64,000 bases of DNA from Saprospiraceae bacterium (GTDB lineage Bacteria; Bacteroidota; Bacteroidia; Chitinophagales; Saprospiraceae). The number at the start of each line of letters is the position of its first letter. Within the stretch, counting starts at the first letter, position 1. Where the stretch lies: contig BQJU01000009.1 of the NCBI GenBank assembly GCA_021604865.1, positions 1 to 64,000 of the forward strand, given 5' to 3'. The position numbers were made by a program, and so were the translations under genes. The notes beneath the pieces are model-generated. The model was not told the origin of the DNA. It made no database searches and was given only the letters and a program-made list of their open reading frames with translations. Positions 52,726 to 63,778 of this stretch are shown here, piece after piece.

Positions 52726-52808
52726 TCATCTGCAAGGAAATAGGGGGATTATTCTTGGAAAATGGACAAATGGTCGACCTCATCACCACCTCACTATATT
52801 CTCCCAAC

Positions 52809-53546
52809 CTACGGATAGCGAATATCCTTCAAATATAAACCCTGAGGAGGCACGCTGAGACTAGGCTGTAAACGAGTTTGATGATCCATGGCCGCTTTTA
52901 CCTCCTCCAAAGAAAGTTTTTCCAATCCTACATTAAGGCACATCCCTACAATCAAACGCACCATTCCCCGCAGGAACCGGTTGGCAGCGATATGGAAAAT
53001 CAGTTTTTGTCCACCTTCCTCTTTTACCCATTCTGCCCGTTTGAGGGTACAATTCATCGTTTTAACATCGGTATTGCTCTTACAAAATGGGAAAAATTCA
53101 TCATACTGAAGCAAACAAGATGCTGCTTCCTGCATCAAGTCAATATTGGGTTGTTTGGCAAAAGGAAAATAATAACTGGTTTGTAATCCAAAAGGATTTT
53201 TATGGAAATCAAGGTGATATTCATAAGCACGATGGTAAGCATCAAAACGGGCATGAGCTTCGGGAGACACTTCAAAAATTCGATATATCACTATATCCTG
53301 TGGTAGGAATTTATTTAGCCGGCGCTCAAAAGATTCCGGAAGTTCTCCAACAAAATCAAAATGCGCAAAATATTGTTTAGCATGTACGCCTGTGTCTGTA
53401 CGACCGCAGCCTGTAATCCCCGTAGTTGTGGCCAGAATGGTAGAAAAAGCGTCTTCCAGTGTAGATTGTACACTGACTTGTCGGGGCTGGCGTTGCCATC
53501 CGAAATAATTTGCCCCATTGTAAGCCAATTCGATAAAATAACGCAT
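52809..53546 (-). CDS. truA: tRNA pseudouridine(38-40) synthase
   Basis: A 245-residue TruA: N-terminal MRYFIELAYNGANYFGWQRQPRQVSVQSTLEDAFS, the catalytic Asp in GCGRTDTGVHAKQYFAHFD (about residue 51), HRAYEYHL, and RFLRGMVRLIVGMCLNVG. It isomerises U38-U40 in the anticodon stem of many tRNAs. An exact -7 box precedes the gene by 43 bp. The marR operon starts 124 bp downstream on the same strand from its own promoter. Confidence 0.95.
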   Translation of the reverse strand: MRYFIELAYNGANYFGWQRQPRQVSVQSTLEDAFSTILATTTGITGCGRTDTGVHAKQYFAHFDFVGELPESFERRLNKFLPQDIVIYRIFEVSPEAHARFDAYHRAYEYHLDFHKNPFGLQTSYYFPFAKQPNIDLMQEAASCLLQYDEFFPFCKSNTDVKTMNCTLKRAEWVKEEGGQKLIFHIAANRFLRGMVRLIVGMCLNVGLEKLSLEEVKAAMDHQTRLQPSLSVPPQGLYLKDIRYP

Positions 53547-53589
53547 GAAAGGCTCCGTTTTGTCGGAATTGAAAGCAACTTATGAGTTG

Positions 53590-53597
53590 CAAAGCTA
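53590..53597 (-). promoter_or_regulatory. Predicted truA promoter -7 box
   Basis: TAGCTTTG on the minus strand, exact TAnnTTTG, 44 bp upstream of the truA ATG. Confidence 0.45.
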
Positions 53598-53628
53598 TGT
53601 TTCCAATAATGCGCTAAAGGTAAAAAAA

Positions 53629-53656
53629 AGCGCCTGACCTTAATAGACCAGACGCT
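53629..53656 (-). terminator. Intrinsic terminator of the DoxX-like gene
   Basis: In the minus-strand RNA an 11-bp stem AGCGUCUGGUC pairs fully with GGUCAGGCGCU (with G-U pairs) around a 6-nt loop, followed by U7 (A tract 53622-53628). Confidence 0.85.
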
Positions 53657-53683
53657 GATGTTCTGTTTATTTAATTGAGTTAG

Positions 53684-54064
53684 TTAGCCAACCACTGAAG
53701 CATCTTTAGCCACAGCTCCTCCTGCGTACATCCATGCAGCACCAGCTAAAGCCAAATCTTTGAGAAAATTGGGCATCGACTTCATTTGTGCTTCTCCTCC
53801 TTCCATTACACCGGGTAAATGAACAGAAAGCACAAAAATAAGCAACATTAAGCCGAGTAGAGTGGCCGCTAATTTATCGTACTTCCCAATAATAATGCTA
53901 ACTGTGGCTGCGATTAAGCCAATACCGGTAATATATACCCAAATCAACCCTCCGGGGATAGGTACTAGGGGTGCAAAGTTAGCCGCCATAGCCAGGTGCA
54001 TCAACCCAAATATTGCAAATGGGATCGCAAAAAGGTATCTACCTAAACTGAGAATGGAATTCAT
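53684..54064 (-). CDS. DoxX-like small membrane protein
   Basis: A 126-residue integral membrane protein with four hydrophobic segments (RYLFAIPFAIFGLMHLAMA; GGLIWVYITGIGLIAATVSIIIG; LAATLLGLMLLIFVLSVHLPG; FLKDLALAGAAWMYAGGAVA). The pattern and the FGLMHL and LKDLALAGAAW segments fit DoxX/SURF4-type proteins. The biochemical role is unknown in most members. It has its own terminator and no close partner. Confidence 0.82.
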   Translation of the reverse strand: MNSILSLGRYLFAIPFAIFGLMHLAMAANFAPLVPIPGGLIWVYITGIGLIAATVSIIIGKYDKLAATLLGLMLLIFVLSVHLPGVMEGGEAQMKSMPNFLKDLALAGAAWMYAGGAVAKDASVVG

Positions 54065-54248
54065 AATGTTAAGTCTTTAGCTGGTTAAGAAATTGGTATA
54101 AATGTGTTCTGTTTTGACAATTAATGTATAAACAACATTTAGCGTATATTTTAGACAAGTTAATGAATTACCTTGAATTTGCATCTTTTTTCTATGTGAA
54201 AATTTTGAGTTTGCCCGACAGGGTCGATTTTCATTGGGCTCAAACAAC

Positions 54249-54282
54249 AAACGCCCCGCAAAAATTCTTTTGCGAGGCGTTT
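54249..54282 (-). terminator. clpX terminator
   Basis: AACGCC-CGCAAAA / TTTTGCG-GGCGTT stem with one mismatch and a short loop, followed on the minus strand by TTTGTTGTTTG; about 20 bp after the clpX stop. Confidence 0.75.
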
Positions 54283-54303
54283 TAAAAATCTTTCCTTTGG
54301 TAA

Positions 54304-55554
54304 TTATGCGGCTTTCAATCTGCTAAGCTTGGAGTGGTTTATTTTCTCCATAGCATAATCGAGTGTCACCTCGAAGTGTTTGATATTTTTCTGGGAAGGC
54401 AAGTCAAACATAGCATCGGTCATAATGGCTTCACAGATAGAGCGAAGGCCACGAGCACCAAGTTTATATTCCAATGCTTTCTCGGCGATAAAGGTCAGTG
54501 CTTCATCTGTAATAGACAATTCAATATCTTCGATATCGAACAATTTTTTATACTGTTTGACCAGTGAATTTTTAGGTTCGGTCAGGATGAGTTTGAGCGA
54601 ATCCAAATCCAATGGTTCAAGGTAAGTCAGTACAGGTAAACGGCCGATCAGTTCAGGAATAAGGCCAAAACGTTTTAGGTCCTGATGGGTAATGTATTGT
54701 AGCAGGTTATCGCGGTCGATACCTGCCATTTTATCTTCAGATTTATACCCGATGACCTGTGTATTTACACGACGGGCGATATCTTTTTCGATCCCGTCAA
54801 ATGCACCACCACAAATAAAGAGGATATTTTCGGTATTAACTTTCACCAGTTTTTGTTCCGGATGTTTACGTCCTCCCTGTGGCGGAACGTTGACATCGGT
54901 ACCTTCCAGCATTTTAAGCATGCCCTGTTGTACCCCTTCACCTGACACGTCGCGGGTGATAGAAGGATTGTCACTTTTGCGGGCAATTTTATCAATCTCG
55001 TCCACATACACGATCCCTTTTTCAGCAGCAGCAACATCATAATCACAAACCTGCAACAGGCGACTGAGGATACTTTCTACATCTTCACCAACATAACCAG
55101 CCTCGGTGAATACGGTTGCATCCACAATAGCAAAAGGAACATTGAGAAACTTGGCGATCGTTTTGGCAAGTAGGGTTTTACCAGTACCGGTTTGCCCTAC
55201 AAACAGGATATTTGACTTTTCAATCTCGACTTCTCCCTGATTGGGTTGTCTGAGACGTTTGTAATGGTTGTAAACGGCAACTGACAGAATTTTTTTTGCT
55301 TCGTTTTGCCCGATAATATATTGGTCAAGGTGTGCTTTAATTTCCCGGGGCGTGATGGTATCCGGCAGCATAAATTTTTGGTCAGGCGTATTTTCTGTCT
55401 TTTTTCCACCAAACAACTCTTCCTGGATGATTTCACCTGCTTGTTCCACACATACCTCACAGATATGCCCCTCAATGCCTGCAATCAGGATCAAGGCTTC
55501 TGATTTATCTCTACCGCAAAAGGAACAACGGTAATTTTGCTTACTTCGTCGCAT
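54304..55554 (-). CDS. clpX: ATP-dependent Clp protease ATP-binding subunit ClpX
   Basis: A 416-residue AAA+ unfoldase. N-terminal C4 zinc finger ([11 protein letters not shown]... [10 protein letters not shown]), Walker A in [17 protein letters not shown], pore loop in [18 protein letters not shown], Walker B in [40 protein letters not shown], and the sensor/arginine region [14 protein letters not shown]. ClpX hexamers unfold proteins for the ClpP chamber. It follows clpP on the same strand with a 115-bp gap containing a hairpin and a promoter box, so it may have its own promoter. Confidence 0.97.
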   Translation of the reverse strand: MRRSKQNYRCSFCGRDKSEALILIAGIEGHICEVCVEQAGEIIQEELFGGKKTENTPDQKFMLPDTITPREIKAHLDQYIIGQNEAKKILSVAVYNHYKRLRQPNQGEVEIEKSNILFVGQTGTGKTLLAKTIAKFLNVPFAIVDATVFTEAGYVGEDVESILSRLLQVCDYDVAAAEKGIVYVDEIDKIARKSDNPSITRDVSGEGVQQGMLKMLEGTDVNVPPQGGRKHPEQKLVKVNTENILFICGGAFDGIEKDIARRVNTQVIGYKSEDKMAGIDRDNLLQYITHQDLKRFGLIPELIGRLPVLTYLEPLDLDSLKLILTEPKNSLVKQYKKLFDIEDIELSITDEALTFIAEKALEYKLGARGLRSICEAIMTDAMFDLPSQKNIKHFEVTLDYAMEKINHSKLSRLKAA

Positions 55555-55589
55555 TTGAATTATTCTTTAATAATAATACTAGCATGATA

Positions 55590-55626
55590 AAGGCTGAGTT
55601 TCACAAAGATAGAGAAACTCAGCCTT
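55590..55626. promoter_or_regulatory. Hairpin between clpP and clpX with a promoter box in its loop
   Basis: Perfect 13-bp stem AAGGCTGAGTTTC / GAAACTCAGCCTT. The loop and stem edge contain TATCTTTG on the minus strand (55604-55611), an exact TAnnTTTG box for clpX. The hairpin may end or attenuate the clpP message while the box starts a clpX message. Confidence 0.55.
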
Positions 55627-55669
55627 CTACTGCTATAGATCCATAAATATTCCGGTAATACAGCTTACT

Positions 55670-56377
55670 TTAGCTGTCTTTCTTTGGATTACTACGATCA
55701 AGTACTTCATCAACCAGTCCATATTCCTTTGCCTCTTCGGCGGTCATCCAATTGTCCCGGTCGCAATCTTTTTCTATTTTTTCATAAGGCTGTCCTGTAT
55801 GGTGAGAAAGAATGTCGTAGAGTTCTTTCTGCTGCTCCTTAACAAGTGTGTAATAAATCTCCATATCAGATACCTGGCCCTGCATACCTCCAAGTGGTTG
55901 GTGGATCATCACGCGGCTGTGGTAAAGTACCGTACGTTTGCCTTTAGTGCCAGCGGTCAATAACACAGCACCCATAGAAGCTGCCAGTCCTGTACAAATG
56001 GTCCCAATATCAGGTGATACATATTGCATGGTGTCGTAAATACCCAGTCCTGAAATTACAGAACCACCCGGGCTATTGATAAACATCTGAATATCGCGCT
56101 TGGGGTCAGTAGATTCCAGAAAAAGCATTTGTGCCTGGATCACATTAGCTACATAGTCATTGACAGGAATGCCCATAAAAATGATGCGGTCCATCATCAA
56201 ACGAGAGAATACGTCCAATCCGACGATATTCATCTGGCGCTCTTCAATTACATTTGGGGTAAATGCCTGAATGTTAGGCATGGTCGCCATATTTTTTTCG
56301 GCGTACTTTTCCAGATGCATGCTGCTCATCCCCATGTGACGGGTAGCATACTTCATAAATTCATCTTTGTGAAACAT
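55670..56377 (-). CDS. clpP: ATP-dependent Clp protease proteolytic subunit
   Basis: A 235-residue serine protease. Catalytic Ser in GLAASMGAVLLTAG, His in VMIHQPLGG, and Asp in EKDCDRDNWMTAEEAKEYGLVDEV. The INSPGGSVISGLGIYDTMQYV handle segment is present. The N-terminal extension (about 35 residues, HKDEFMKYATRHMGMSSMHLEKYAEKNM) is longer than in E. coli and common in Bacteroidota. It forms the degradation chamber that works with ClpX. It lies between tig and clpX, the classic gene order. Confidence 0.96.
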   Translation of the reverse strand: MFHKDEFMKYATRHMGMSSMHLEKYAEKNMATMPNIQAFTPNVIEERQMNIVGLDVFSRLMMDRIIFMGIPVNDYVANVIQAQMLFLESTDPKRDIQMFINSPGGSVISGLGIYDTMQYVSPDIGTICTGLAASMGAVLLTAGTKGKRTVLYHSRVMIHQPLGGMQGQVSDMEIYYTLVKEQQKELYDILSHHTGQPYEKIEKDCDRDNWMTAEEAKEYGLVDEVLDRSNPKKDS

Positions 56378-56510
56378 GTAATTCCTGTTTAAATGTTAAT
56401 TACATACACGACAACGCATAGTTTTCAGATAACCAGTTTGGAAAATCTATTTTCCTCGATTACGCTTCGCCGGTATAATTGTATACGGAATAATAACACA
56501 TGAAGCCTTA

Positions 56511-56545
56511 GGTAGTTGAAACAGAAGGATTTTATTTCAACTACC
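56511..56545. terminator. Hairpin between tig and clpP
   Basis: Perfect 11-bp stem GGTAGTTGAAA / TTTCAACTACC with a 13-nt loop, 35 bp after the tig stop. No strong T run follows, so it may be an attenuator or processing site rather than a full stop. Confidence 0.55.
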
Positions 56546-56579
56546 ATCCTAAAAAGGGCAGCTATTGGCTTTTCCGGAT

Positions 56580-57989
56580 TTATTCTTCTTCCAAAACTAC
56601 CTTGTTACGCTCTGATTCGGCAGCATCCCGAGCTTGCTGTGCAATTTCTTTGAATGCCTCCACCTCAATAACTTTATCATTAACCGTTACTTTGTCTTTG
56701 ATAACGGTGTGCAATTTATCAGTCATCATCTCGTCATACATCCGGCGCAGGCTATTTTCGTCTGACATGGAGCGTTCCACCATGGATTGCACCAGATCAT
56801 GAGTAGCATAGGGAGAATTGCCCAAATACCCCATGATTTGATTGGCAAATCCTTCACGCAACTCTTCTTCCTTCACATCCAGATCAAATTCTTTAATCAA
56901 TTTGGAACGGATTAATGTCCATTGAAGATTTTTCTGGAAACTATCGTACTCCGATTCTATTAGTTCTGCCGTTGCATTTTCGTTAGCTACAAGCATCCAG
57001 CGCTTCAGGAATTCTTTCGGAAATTCAAGGACATTTTCTTCAAGCAGGCGCTCTTGAAAATCGCGAAACAATAAGGCATCAGCTTGGTTATCGAAGTGTT
57101 TTTGGATATGTTCTTTGGTCTTCTCCCGAGCTTCGGCTTCAGAACTAACGACTCCTTCACCAAAAAATTTGTCAAAAAACTCCTGGTTCAATTCGGCTGG
57201 AACAACCCGACTCACCTCGGTAATTTCAAAATCAAACTCATCATTCACTTCACGCTCATCACTTTCCTCCAGTTGCAGCAAGTTTTTGCGTACATAACTT
57301 TCGGTCGTATCCTTTTCTAATTTAAATACATTATCAACAAAGCGATCGCCTAATTTTTTGCTCAATATATCAGCTTTCAACTTGTCATTGAGCCGCTCGA
57401 CCAGTACACTAATTTCCTTGACCAGGCCATCTTCCTTAGGTTGGCCATTTTCCAGTTCAGTGCCTTCCAACCGGATAAAGTCTTTTTCCTGAATATCGTC
57501 TTCCGGGTTGATCCGTTCTCCTGTGCGTTGCAGCCCAGCCTCCAGATCCTCATTAATCATATCATCCGTGATGTTTACTTTATAGAATTCGTAAACATCA
57601 TCAGCATCAATGCCTTTGATATCAAACTTGGGTGCTAATCCCAGATCAAACTTGAATTCATAATCCTGAAGATCTTTTAAGTCAAAATCAATCTTCTCCT
57701 GCGTTTCAGCAGGAATCGGTTGCCCTAGAATATCGAGCTTTTCATTGGTTAAATGATTATTGAGCTCTTCCTGCAACAATTCATTGATTACATCCGCCAG
57801 CACTGCTTTTCCATACATTTTTTTGATAACGGAAATGGGCGTCTTCCCTTTGCGAAAGCCTTTCATTTGGGCCTGTTTCCGATATTTGTCTAGTTCGGAA
57901 ACGTATTTGGGTTCGTAATCCTTCTTTTCTAAAGTGACCGTTAAAACGGAATTTAAATTGTCAACATCTTCTCTGACAACTTTTGGCAT
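56580..57989 (-). CDS. tig: Trigger factor
   Basis: A 469-residue ribosome-associated chaperone. The ribosome-binding N-terminal domain carries the signature GFRKGKTPISVIKKMYG (about residues 37-54). The middle region (about 155-255) is a divergent peptidyl-prolyl isomerase-like part, as in other Bacteroidota. The C-terminal helical arms (FPKEFLKRWMLVANENATAELIESEYDSFQKNLQWTLIRSKLIKEFDLDVKEEEL) follow. The open frame extends to 58064, but MPKVVREDVDNLNSVLTVTLEK at 57989 is the normal start. It is the first gene of tig-clpP-clpX. Confidence 0.94.
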   Translation of the reverse strand: MPKVVREDVDNLNSVLTVTLEKKDYEPKYVSELDKYRKQAQMKGFRKGKTPISVIKKMYGKAVLADVINELLQEELNNHLTNEKLDILGQPIPAETQEKIDFDLKDLQDYEFKFDLGLAPKFDIKGIDADDVYEFYKVNITDDMINEDLEAGLQRTGERINPEDDIQEKDFIRLEGTELENGQPKEDGLVKEISVLVERLNDKLKADILSKKLGDRFVDNVFKLEKDTTESYVRKNLLQLEESDEREVNDEFDFEITEVSRVVPAELNQEFFDKFFGEGVVSSEAEAREKTKEHIQKHFDNQADALLFRDFQERLLEENVLEFPKEFLKRWMLVANENATAELIESEYDSFQKNLQWTLIRSKLIKEFDLDVKEEELREGFANQIMGYLGNSPYATHDLVQSMVERSMSDENSLRRMYDEMMTDKLHTVIKDKVTVNDKVIEVEAFKEIAQQARDAAESERNKVVLEEE

Positions 57990-58133
57990 AATATTATAGA
58001 TTTTTGAATTATCTGAATGTTGGCGAGCCGGTCGGCATTTATCCCGGGGAGCCCAGGCAAGCACAGCTCGAAAATAAAATTACCTGGGCTGGTTTTGATC
58101 CCAACTTAAGTAGGCGTGCAGGTGGAGGGGTTT

Positions 58134-58184
58134 CCCGGTTTAGAAAAACGCCCTTCGCTTCACTCGAAGTTTTTCTAAATCGGG
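58134..58184 (-). terminator. Long hairpin downstream of tRNA-Leu
   Basis: CCCGGTTTAGAAAAAC / GTTTTTCTAAATCGGG, a 16-bp stem with one G-U-type pair, and an inner CTTCG/CGAAG stem. It is 30 bp past the tRNA 3' end on the same strand, and is a likely terminator or processing signal for the tRNA. Confidence 0.65.
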
Positions 58185-58213
58185 ATAAACTTCTCGCTCT
58201 CAACCTTACTATG

Positions 58214-58295
58214 TGCGGGTGGAGGGACTCGAACCCCCAAGCCTTGCGGCACTAGATCCTAAGTCTAGCGCGTCTACCAATTTCGCCACACCCGC
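58214..58295 (-). tRNA. tRNA-Leu (anticodon UAG)
   Basis: An 82-nt cloverleaf with long variable arm. The acceptor GCGGGTG pairs with CACCCGC, with A as discriminator. The D-arm contains AAATTGGTAGAC. The anticodon stem CTAGA/TCTAG holds loop CTTAGGA, giving anticodon UAG (reads CUN, chiefly CUA). The variable arm is TGCCGCAAGGCTT, and the T-arm GGGGGTTCGAGTCCCTC. The CCA end is not encoded (CAT follows the discriminator). Confidence 0.95.
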
Positions 58296-58624
58296 AAAAA
58301 CAATCGAAGACATTTCTTCGAAAAAGAGATCTTAGTTGGTCTAAAAGATTGCTTTTTTGAAAAGCCACGCAAAGATATAATCTTTTTCAAGAAAACTGCA
58401 TGCCTGACCGGAAAAAAGTATAAGGAAAACATCAAAGCAGGTAAAGAACTATTAAACCAAAGCTATAGAATACAATTGTATTTTAATAGCAATATTTGCC
58501 ATTAAATTTTACTAGCTTTGTATAGGTCACCCGGATTTTAAACAAATTTCAGGTCAAGGTGTAATAAAATTAAGCAATTGGAGTAAAATCAGGCCTTCAA
58601 TTCAAAGTAAAGAAAACGGGTATT
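58296..58624. other. Leader region between tRNA-Leu and rel
   Basis: No gene. TAGCTTTG at 58513-58520 is an exact -7 box on the plus strand, about 105 bp before the rel ATG, so rel may have a leader of about 100 nt. The rest is AT-rich without a recognised structure. Confidence 0.5.
58513..58520 (+). promoter_or_regulatory. Predicted rel promoter -7 box
   Basis: TAGCTTTG, exact TAnnTTTG. A TTTG at about 58496 is closer than the usual -33 spacing, so the upstream element is uncertain. Confidence 0.4.
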
Positions 58625-60838
58625 ATGCCGGAGGTATTAGCAATAAAAGAAGAAGAAAAGCAGCTGATTCAGCGAGAGTACCGCAAGTTGCTCAAGGCTA
58701 TTAAGTCCGATATGGATGACAAAGATCAAAAAATGATCAGGATGGCCTATGAACTTGCAGTAGAAGCACACAGTAAGCAGCGCAGGAAATCGGGCGAACC
58801 ATACATCATGCACCCGATTGCCGTGGCGACTATTTGTGCCGAAGAGATCGGACTTGGTCCGACGGCCATTGTTTGTGCATTGTTGCACGATGTGGTAGAA
58901 GATACGGAGGTAAGTCTGGCTGATATCAGTAAACAATTTGGCACCCGGGTTGCCCGCATTGTAGATGGTTTGACCAAATTGGATAGCGCATACAATGCAG
59001 AGAGCCCGCAAGCCGAGAATTTCAAAAAAGTACTCAGTACACTAGTAGACGATGTACGGGTTGTTTTGATAAAAATGGCCGACCGCCTTCACAACATGCG
59101 GACGCTGGGAGCTATGCCCCGCCATAAACAACTAAAGATTGCAGCAGAAACCAGCTACATCTACGCACCGCTGGCTCACCGGCTGGGTTTATACACCTTC
59201 AAAACGGAATTTCTGGATTTATGTATGAAAATTACCGATCCGGAAAACTACCGCGACATCGCCAAAAAGCTAGCGGAGACCAAACGCTCCAGAGAGGAAT
59301 ATATTCAGGAATTTATTAACCCATTGAAAGAACAACTGGCGGAATTGGGGGTTGACTACTATGTCATTGGCCGGCCCAAGTCCATCTATTCCATTTGGAA
59401 TAAAATAAAATTCAAGGGGGTTCCTTTTGAGGAAATTTACGATCTTTTTGCTGTTCGCATTATTCTGAATGTCCCACCTGAAAAGGAAAAACTATTTTGT
59501 TGGCAAGTTTATTCTATTGTCACAGATGTACATACGCCTATTCCTGAGCGGCTTAAGGATTGGATCACAACTCCAAAATCCAACGGTTACGAATCCCTGC
59601 ATACCACAGTGGTTGGCCCCAAAGGTCGTTTTGTGGAGGTGCAAATCCGTACCGATCGTATGAATGAAATTGCTGAACGGGGGTTTGCTGCACACTGGAA
59701 ATACAAGGGCATCAACAACCAACCTGATGTTTACGAGCGCTGGCTGGATAGTGTGCGTGAAATATTGGAGGACCCACATAGTGATGCAGTAGAATTTCTG
59801 GGTGATTTCCGGGCAAATAACCTCTTCAACGAAGAAGTCTATGCCTATACTCCCAAGGGCGATATGAAAATTTTACCGAAAGGCGCCACCGCATTGGACT
59901 TTGCGTTCAACATCCATACCGATATAGGTTATTACTGTGCTTCGATCAAGGTCAATAACCGATTGGTTCCGATGGGGTACAAATTGCAAAACGGAGATCA
60001 GGTTCAGATTAAAACCAACAAAAATCAGAAACCCACTGAAGATTGGCTCAAGATGGTGGTGACTGGTCGGGCGCGCTCAAAAATACGCTCGGCGATGAAA
60101 GACGAGCGCCGTAAAAAAGGGGAATTTGGCAAGGAAGCCCTGGAGCGCAAATTCAAACACGTCAAGGTGGATTTTGAGGATGCCATTGATAAAGTGGTTA
60201 AATATTTTGGCTACACTTCACGGATTGATTTCTATTATGATTTAACCAAGGAGGAGACCTCCATCAACGAAATCTTCAAACATTTTCGTCCGGAAGGTGG
60301 TAAGTTAGTAGAAATTCCAGAGGAAGTAGAAATTCTGGAACCCGTTCCGACGGAAGTCAAAAGACCTCGTAAAGGCAAAGCCAAACCGCGACTATTGATC
60401 AATGGAGAACCAGCCGAGCAATTTGAATTTTCTTTTGCGGCTTGTTGCAATCCGGTACAAGGCGATCCGATTTTTGCCTTCCTGACCAGCAATGCGGGCT
60501 TGAAAATACACCGCGCCAACTGTCCCAATGCCACCAATATGATGGTTAATTACGGCTACCGGCTAATGAAAGCGGAATGGATATTGACTACAGATTCGAC
60601 CTTTGTGGCGGATTTACAAATAATTGGTATTGATGATGGGCCAGGAGTCATTGAACGATTGACCCACCAGATATCCACCTTATTGGGACTAAACATCCGC
60701 TCTTTTTCCATTGCGGGTGATGAAGGCTATTTTGAAGGAAAAGTCAGCCTTTTGGTCGCAAATACGGATCAGTTGACCATCGCAATTCGGGCATTGCAAA
60801 ACCTGGAGAACGTTTCATCTGTTTCCAGAATAGAATAA
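58625..60838 (+). CDS. rel: Bifunctional (p)ppGpp synthetase/hydrolase (RelA/SpoT family)
   Basis: A 737-residue long RSH protein. Hydrolase HD domain: [27 protein letters not shown]... [16 protein letters not shown] (about 48-97). Synthetase: [32 protein letters not shown] and [30 protein letters not shown] (about 255-355). TGS domain: [33 protein letters not shown] (about 405-470). Zinc-finger-type helical region with [13 protein letters not shown], and a C-terminal ACT domain. An intact HD motif suggests it both makes and destroys the alarmone. fur follows 35 bp later, so the stringent response and metal regulation are probably co-transcribed. Confidence 0.95.
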   Translation: MPEVLAIKEEEKQLIQREYRKLLKAIKSDMDDKDQKMIRMAYELAVEAHSKQRRKSGEPYIMHPIAVATICAEEIGLGPTAIVCALLHDVVEDTEVSLADISKQFGTRVARIVDGLTKLDSAYNAESPQAENFKKVLSTLVDDVRVVLIKMADRLHNMRTLGAMPRHKQLKIAAETSYIYAPLAHRLGLYTFKTEFLDLCMKITDPENYRDIAKKLAETKRSREEYIQEFINPLKEQLAELGVDYYVIGRPKSIYSIWNKIKFKGVPFEEIYDLFAVRIILNVPPEKEKLFCWQVYSIVTDVHTPIPERLKDWITTPKSNGYESLHTTVVGPKGRFVEVQIRTDRMNEIAERGFAAHWKYKGINNQPDVYERWLDSVREILEDPHSDAVEFLGDFRANNLFNEEVYAYTPKGDMKILPKGATALDFAFNIHTDIGYYCASIKVNNRLVPMGYKLQNGDQVQIKTNKNQKPTEDWLKMVVTGRARSKIRSAMKDERRKKGEFGKEALERKFKHVKVDFEDAIDKVVKYFGYTSRIDFYYDLTKEETSINEIFKHFRPEGGKLVEIPEEVEILEPVPTEVKRPRKGKAKPRLLINGEPAEQFEFSFAACCNPVQGDPIFAFLTSNAGLKIHRANCPNATNMMVNYGYRLMKAEWILTTDSTFVADLQIIGIDDGPGVIERLTHQISTLLGLNIRSFSIAGDEGYFEGKVSLLVANTDQLTIAIRALQNLENVSSVSRIE

Positions 60839-60873
60839 GCAGGTTTTTTATAGCCTGCACTAACCAAAAAATT

Positions 60874-61356
60874 ATGCTGGCACAACGAACTAAAGAGGAT
60901 ATTATCAAGGAAGTGAAAAACATTTTTTCGGCCCACTTAGAAAAAAATGGATTTCGAAAAACACCGGAGCGTTATGCGATCCTCGAGGAAATATACAAAC
61001 GGACCGACCATTTTGATGCGGAAGCCTTGTATATTCACATGAAAAATCAGAACTACCGGGTGAGCCGCGCAACGGTCTACAATACCCTGGAATTACTGGT
61101 TAACTGTGACCTGGTAAAAAAACATCAGTTTGGAAAAAATCTCGCGCAATACGAAAAATCTTATGGTTATAAGCAACACGATCATCTGATTTGCGTAGAT
61201 TGTGGCAAAGTTTTGGAATTTTGCGATCCCCGCATTCAACAAATTAAAGATATGATGGGCGATTTATTAAAATTCAATATTACGCACCACTCGCTGAATC
61301 TATACGGACAATGCGATGGCGCCTGCCCTAGAACGAAAAGTAAAACGCTGGACTAG
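60874..61356 (+). CDS. fur: Fur family metal-responsive regulator
   Basis: A 160-residue Fur-type protein. Winged helix [57 protein letters not shown], then the dimerisation domain with metal ligands: [18 protein letters not shown] (Cys-X2-Cys) and the C-terminal CDGACPRT Cys pair. Within the family, Fur, PerR and Zur are hard to separate by sequence; a Fur-like role is assumed. The two Cys pairs form the structural zinc site. It follows rel closely and is ended by a hairpin at 61425-61462. Confidence 0.88.
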   Translation: MLAQRTKEDIIKEVKNIFSAHLEKNGFRKTPERYAILEEIYKRTDHFDAEALYIHMKNQNYRVSRATVYNTLELLVNCDLVKKHQFGKNLAQYEKSYGYKQHDHLICVDCGKVLEFCDPRIQQIKDMMGDLLKFNITHHSLNLYGQCDGACPRTKSKTLD

Positions 61357-61424
61357 CCGTTTTTCACGAAACAGCGTGCAATACTTTTCGGCAAATGAAT
61401 GAAAATAGACCTTAAATAGATAAA

Positions 61425-61462
61425 GAAAACCTAATGGACGCAAAGTAGTCGATTAGGTTTTC
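61425..61462 (+). terminator. fur terminator
   Basis: Perfect 11-bp stem GAAAACCTAAT / ATTAGGTTTTC with partial inner GGAC/GTCG pairing; the 3' arm has a T4 run. It lies before purA, which therefore is a separate transcript. Confidence 0.7.
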
Positions 61463-61473
61463 ATAATTATTGA

Positions 61474-62781
<1,308 letters not shown>

Positions 62782-62803
62782 GAAAAGGTTCACAGCTGAC
62801 CCC

Positions 62804-63778
62804 TTATATTTCCTTTGTCTTACCTTTATGAGACTCCCAGGCATCCTTACCCAGGATACCATTTTCGGAAAGTACTTCCCTCAGGGTAGGTTCCAGACTG
62901 GATGCTATTGCTGACTTCTTAATCCTGGCAGTCAAGTCGTCATAGGCACTTTGGTCGGTCATCTCAAAGATTTGGGAAGCCAGTAGTGAGGTAAGCTTCA
63001 GGTATTTTCTGCGGGTATACCAAATAAAGGCAATGATGCCCATGGCCAGAAGTGCCAGTACAATAATGATATTGAGGGCATGTTTCTGGATGAAGCTGAC
63101 ATTTTTCTGCAAGGCGGGATTAAGGTCTTTATTCACCCGGGAAATAACGGTGGTCATGGCTGAATCGACAATTGCCCGGATCGACTCATTGGTTTGAGGA
63201 CCTAAGAGTTCATACCTAAGGTGGGCGATGGCACTATCAGGCAATAAGTCGGCCAGGCTTTCCTGCAAAAGCGCCCGAATAGCTGCGGTTGTTTTTGCAC
63301 CCAATAATTCTTCTCTGAAAATTTCTATTTTAAGCCGTGTTTCTTCTTCGGTAAGTTGCAGCAGCAAACTATCCATTACCATCCCAAATTCTGATCGGAC
63401 AGTGGTGCCTACCCCCTTAACAAGAAAATTGATTAGGTTCGATAAACTATCCCGAAACCCGGGATCTGATAAATTATGCTGTAGACTGGCAATGAGCTTA
63501 TTGCTCAAAGAATCGATGGGTAGATTTTGAAGGCTGCTATCCAGCGTTAATGCGGCATCTTTTACCAAGAGGTTGATTAATCTCCGCAGTTTTTGCTGGT
63601 TGAGACTATCGTCTAATCCGGAAGACAATCCTTTGATCAACTCCTGGCCAATCGTATCAGAATGGGTACGAATACCATCACCTAATTCATCACCAAGTGC
63701 ATTAAAAGTACCTTTGCACCCCTGAGTCAACAAAAAAAGGCTAGCGATAAAAACCAGAAGGCAGTTGATTTTTAACAT
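62804..63778 (-). CDS. Lipoprotein with C-terminal membrane segment, unknown function
   Basis: A 324-residue protein. Lipobox LFLLTQGCKG (Cys about residue 21) for lipid attachment. The mature chain is long amphipathic helices with repeated L-x-x-L/DSL patterns (SLQNLPIDSLSNKLIASLQHNLSDPGFRDSLSNLINFLVKG; RALLQESLADLLPDSAIAHLRYELLGPQ), likely coiled. A hydrophobic segment (LNIIIVLALLAMGIIAFIWYT, about 230-252) and a cytoplasmic-looking tail follow. A lipoprotein with an additional transmembrane helix is unusual. No family recognised. Convergent with purA. Confidence 0.75.
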   Translation of the reverse strand: MLKINCLLVFIASLFLLTQGCKGTFNALGDELGDGIRTHSDTIGQELIKGLSSGLDDSLNQQKLRRLINLLVKDAALTLDSSLQNLPIDSLSNKLIASLQHNLSDPGFRDSLSNLINFLVKGVGTTVRSEFGMVMDSLLLQLTEEETRLKIEIFREELLGAKTTAAIRALLQESLADLLPDSAIAHLRYELLGPQTNESIRAIVDSAMTTVISRVNKDLNPALQKNVSFIQKHALNIIIVLALLAMGIIAFIWYTRRKYLKLTSLLASQIFEMTDQSAYDDLTARIKKSAIASSLEPTLREVLSENGILGKDAWESHKGKTKEI

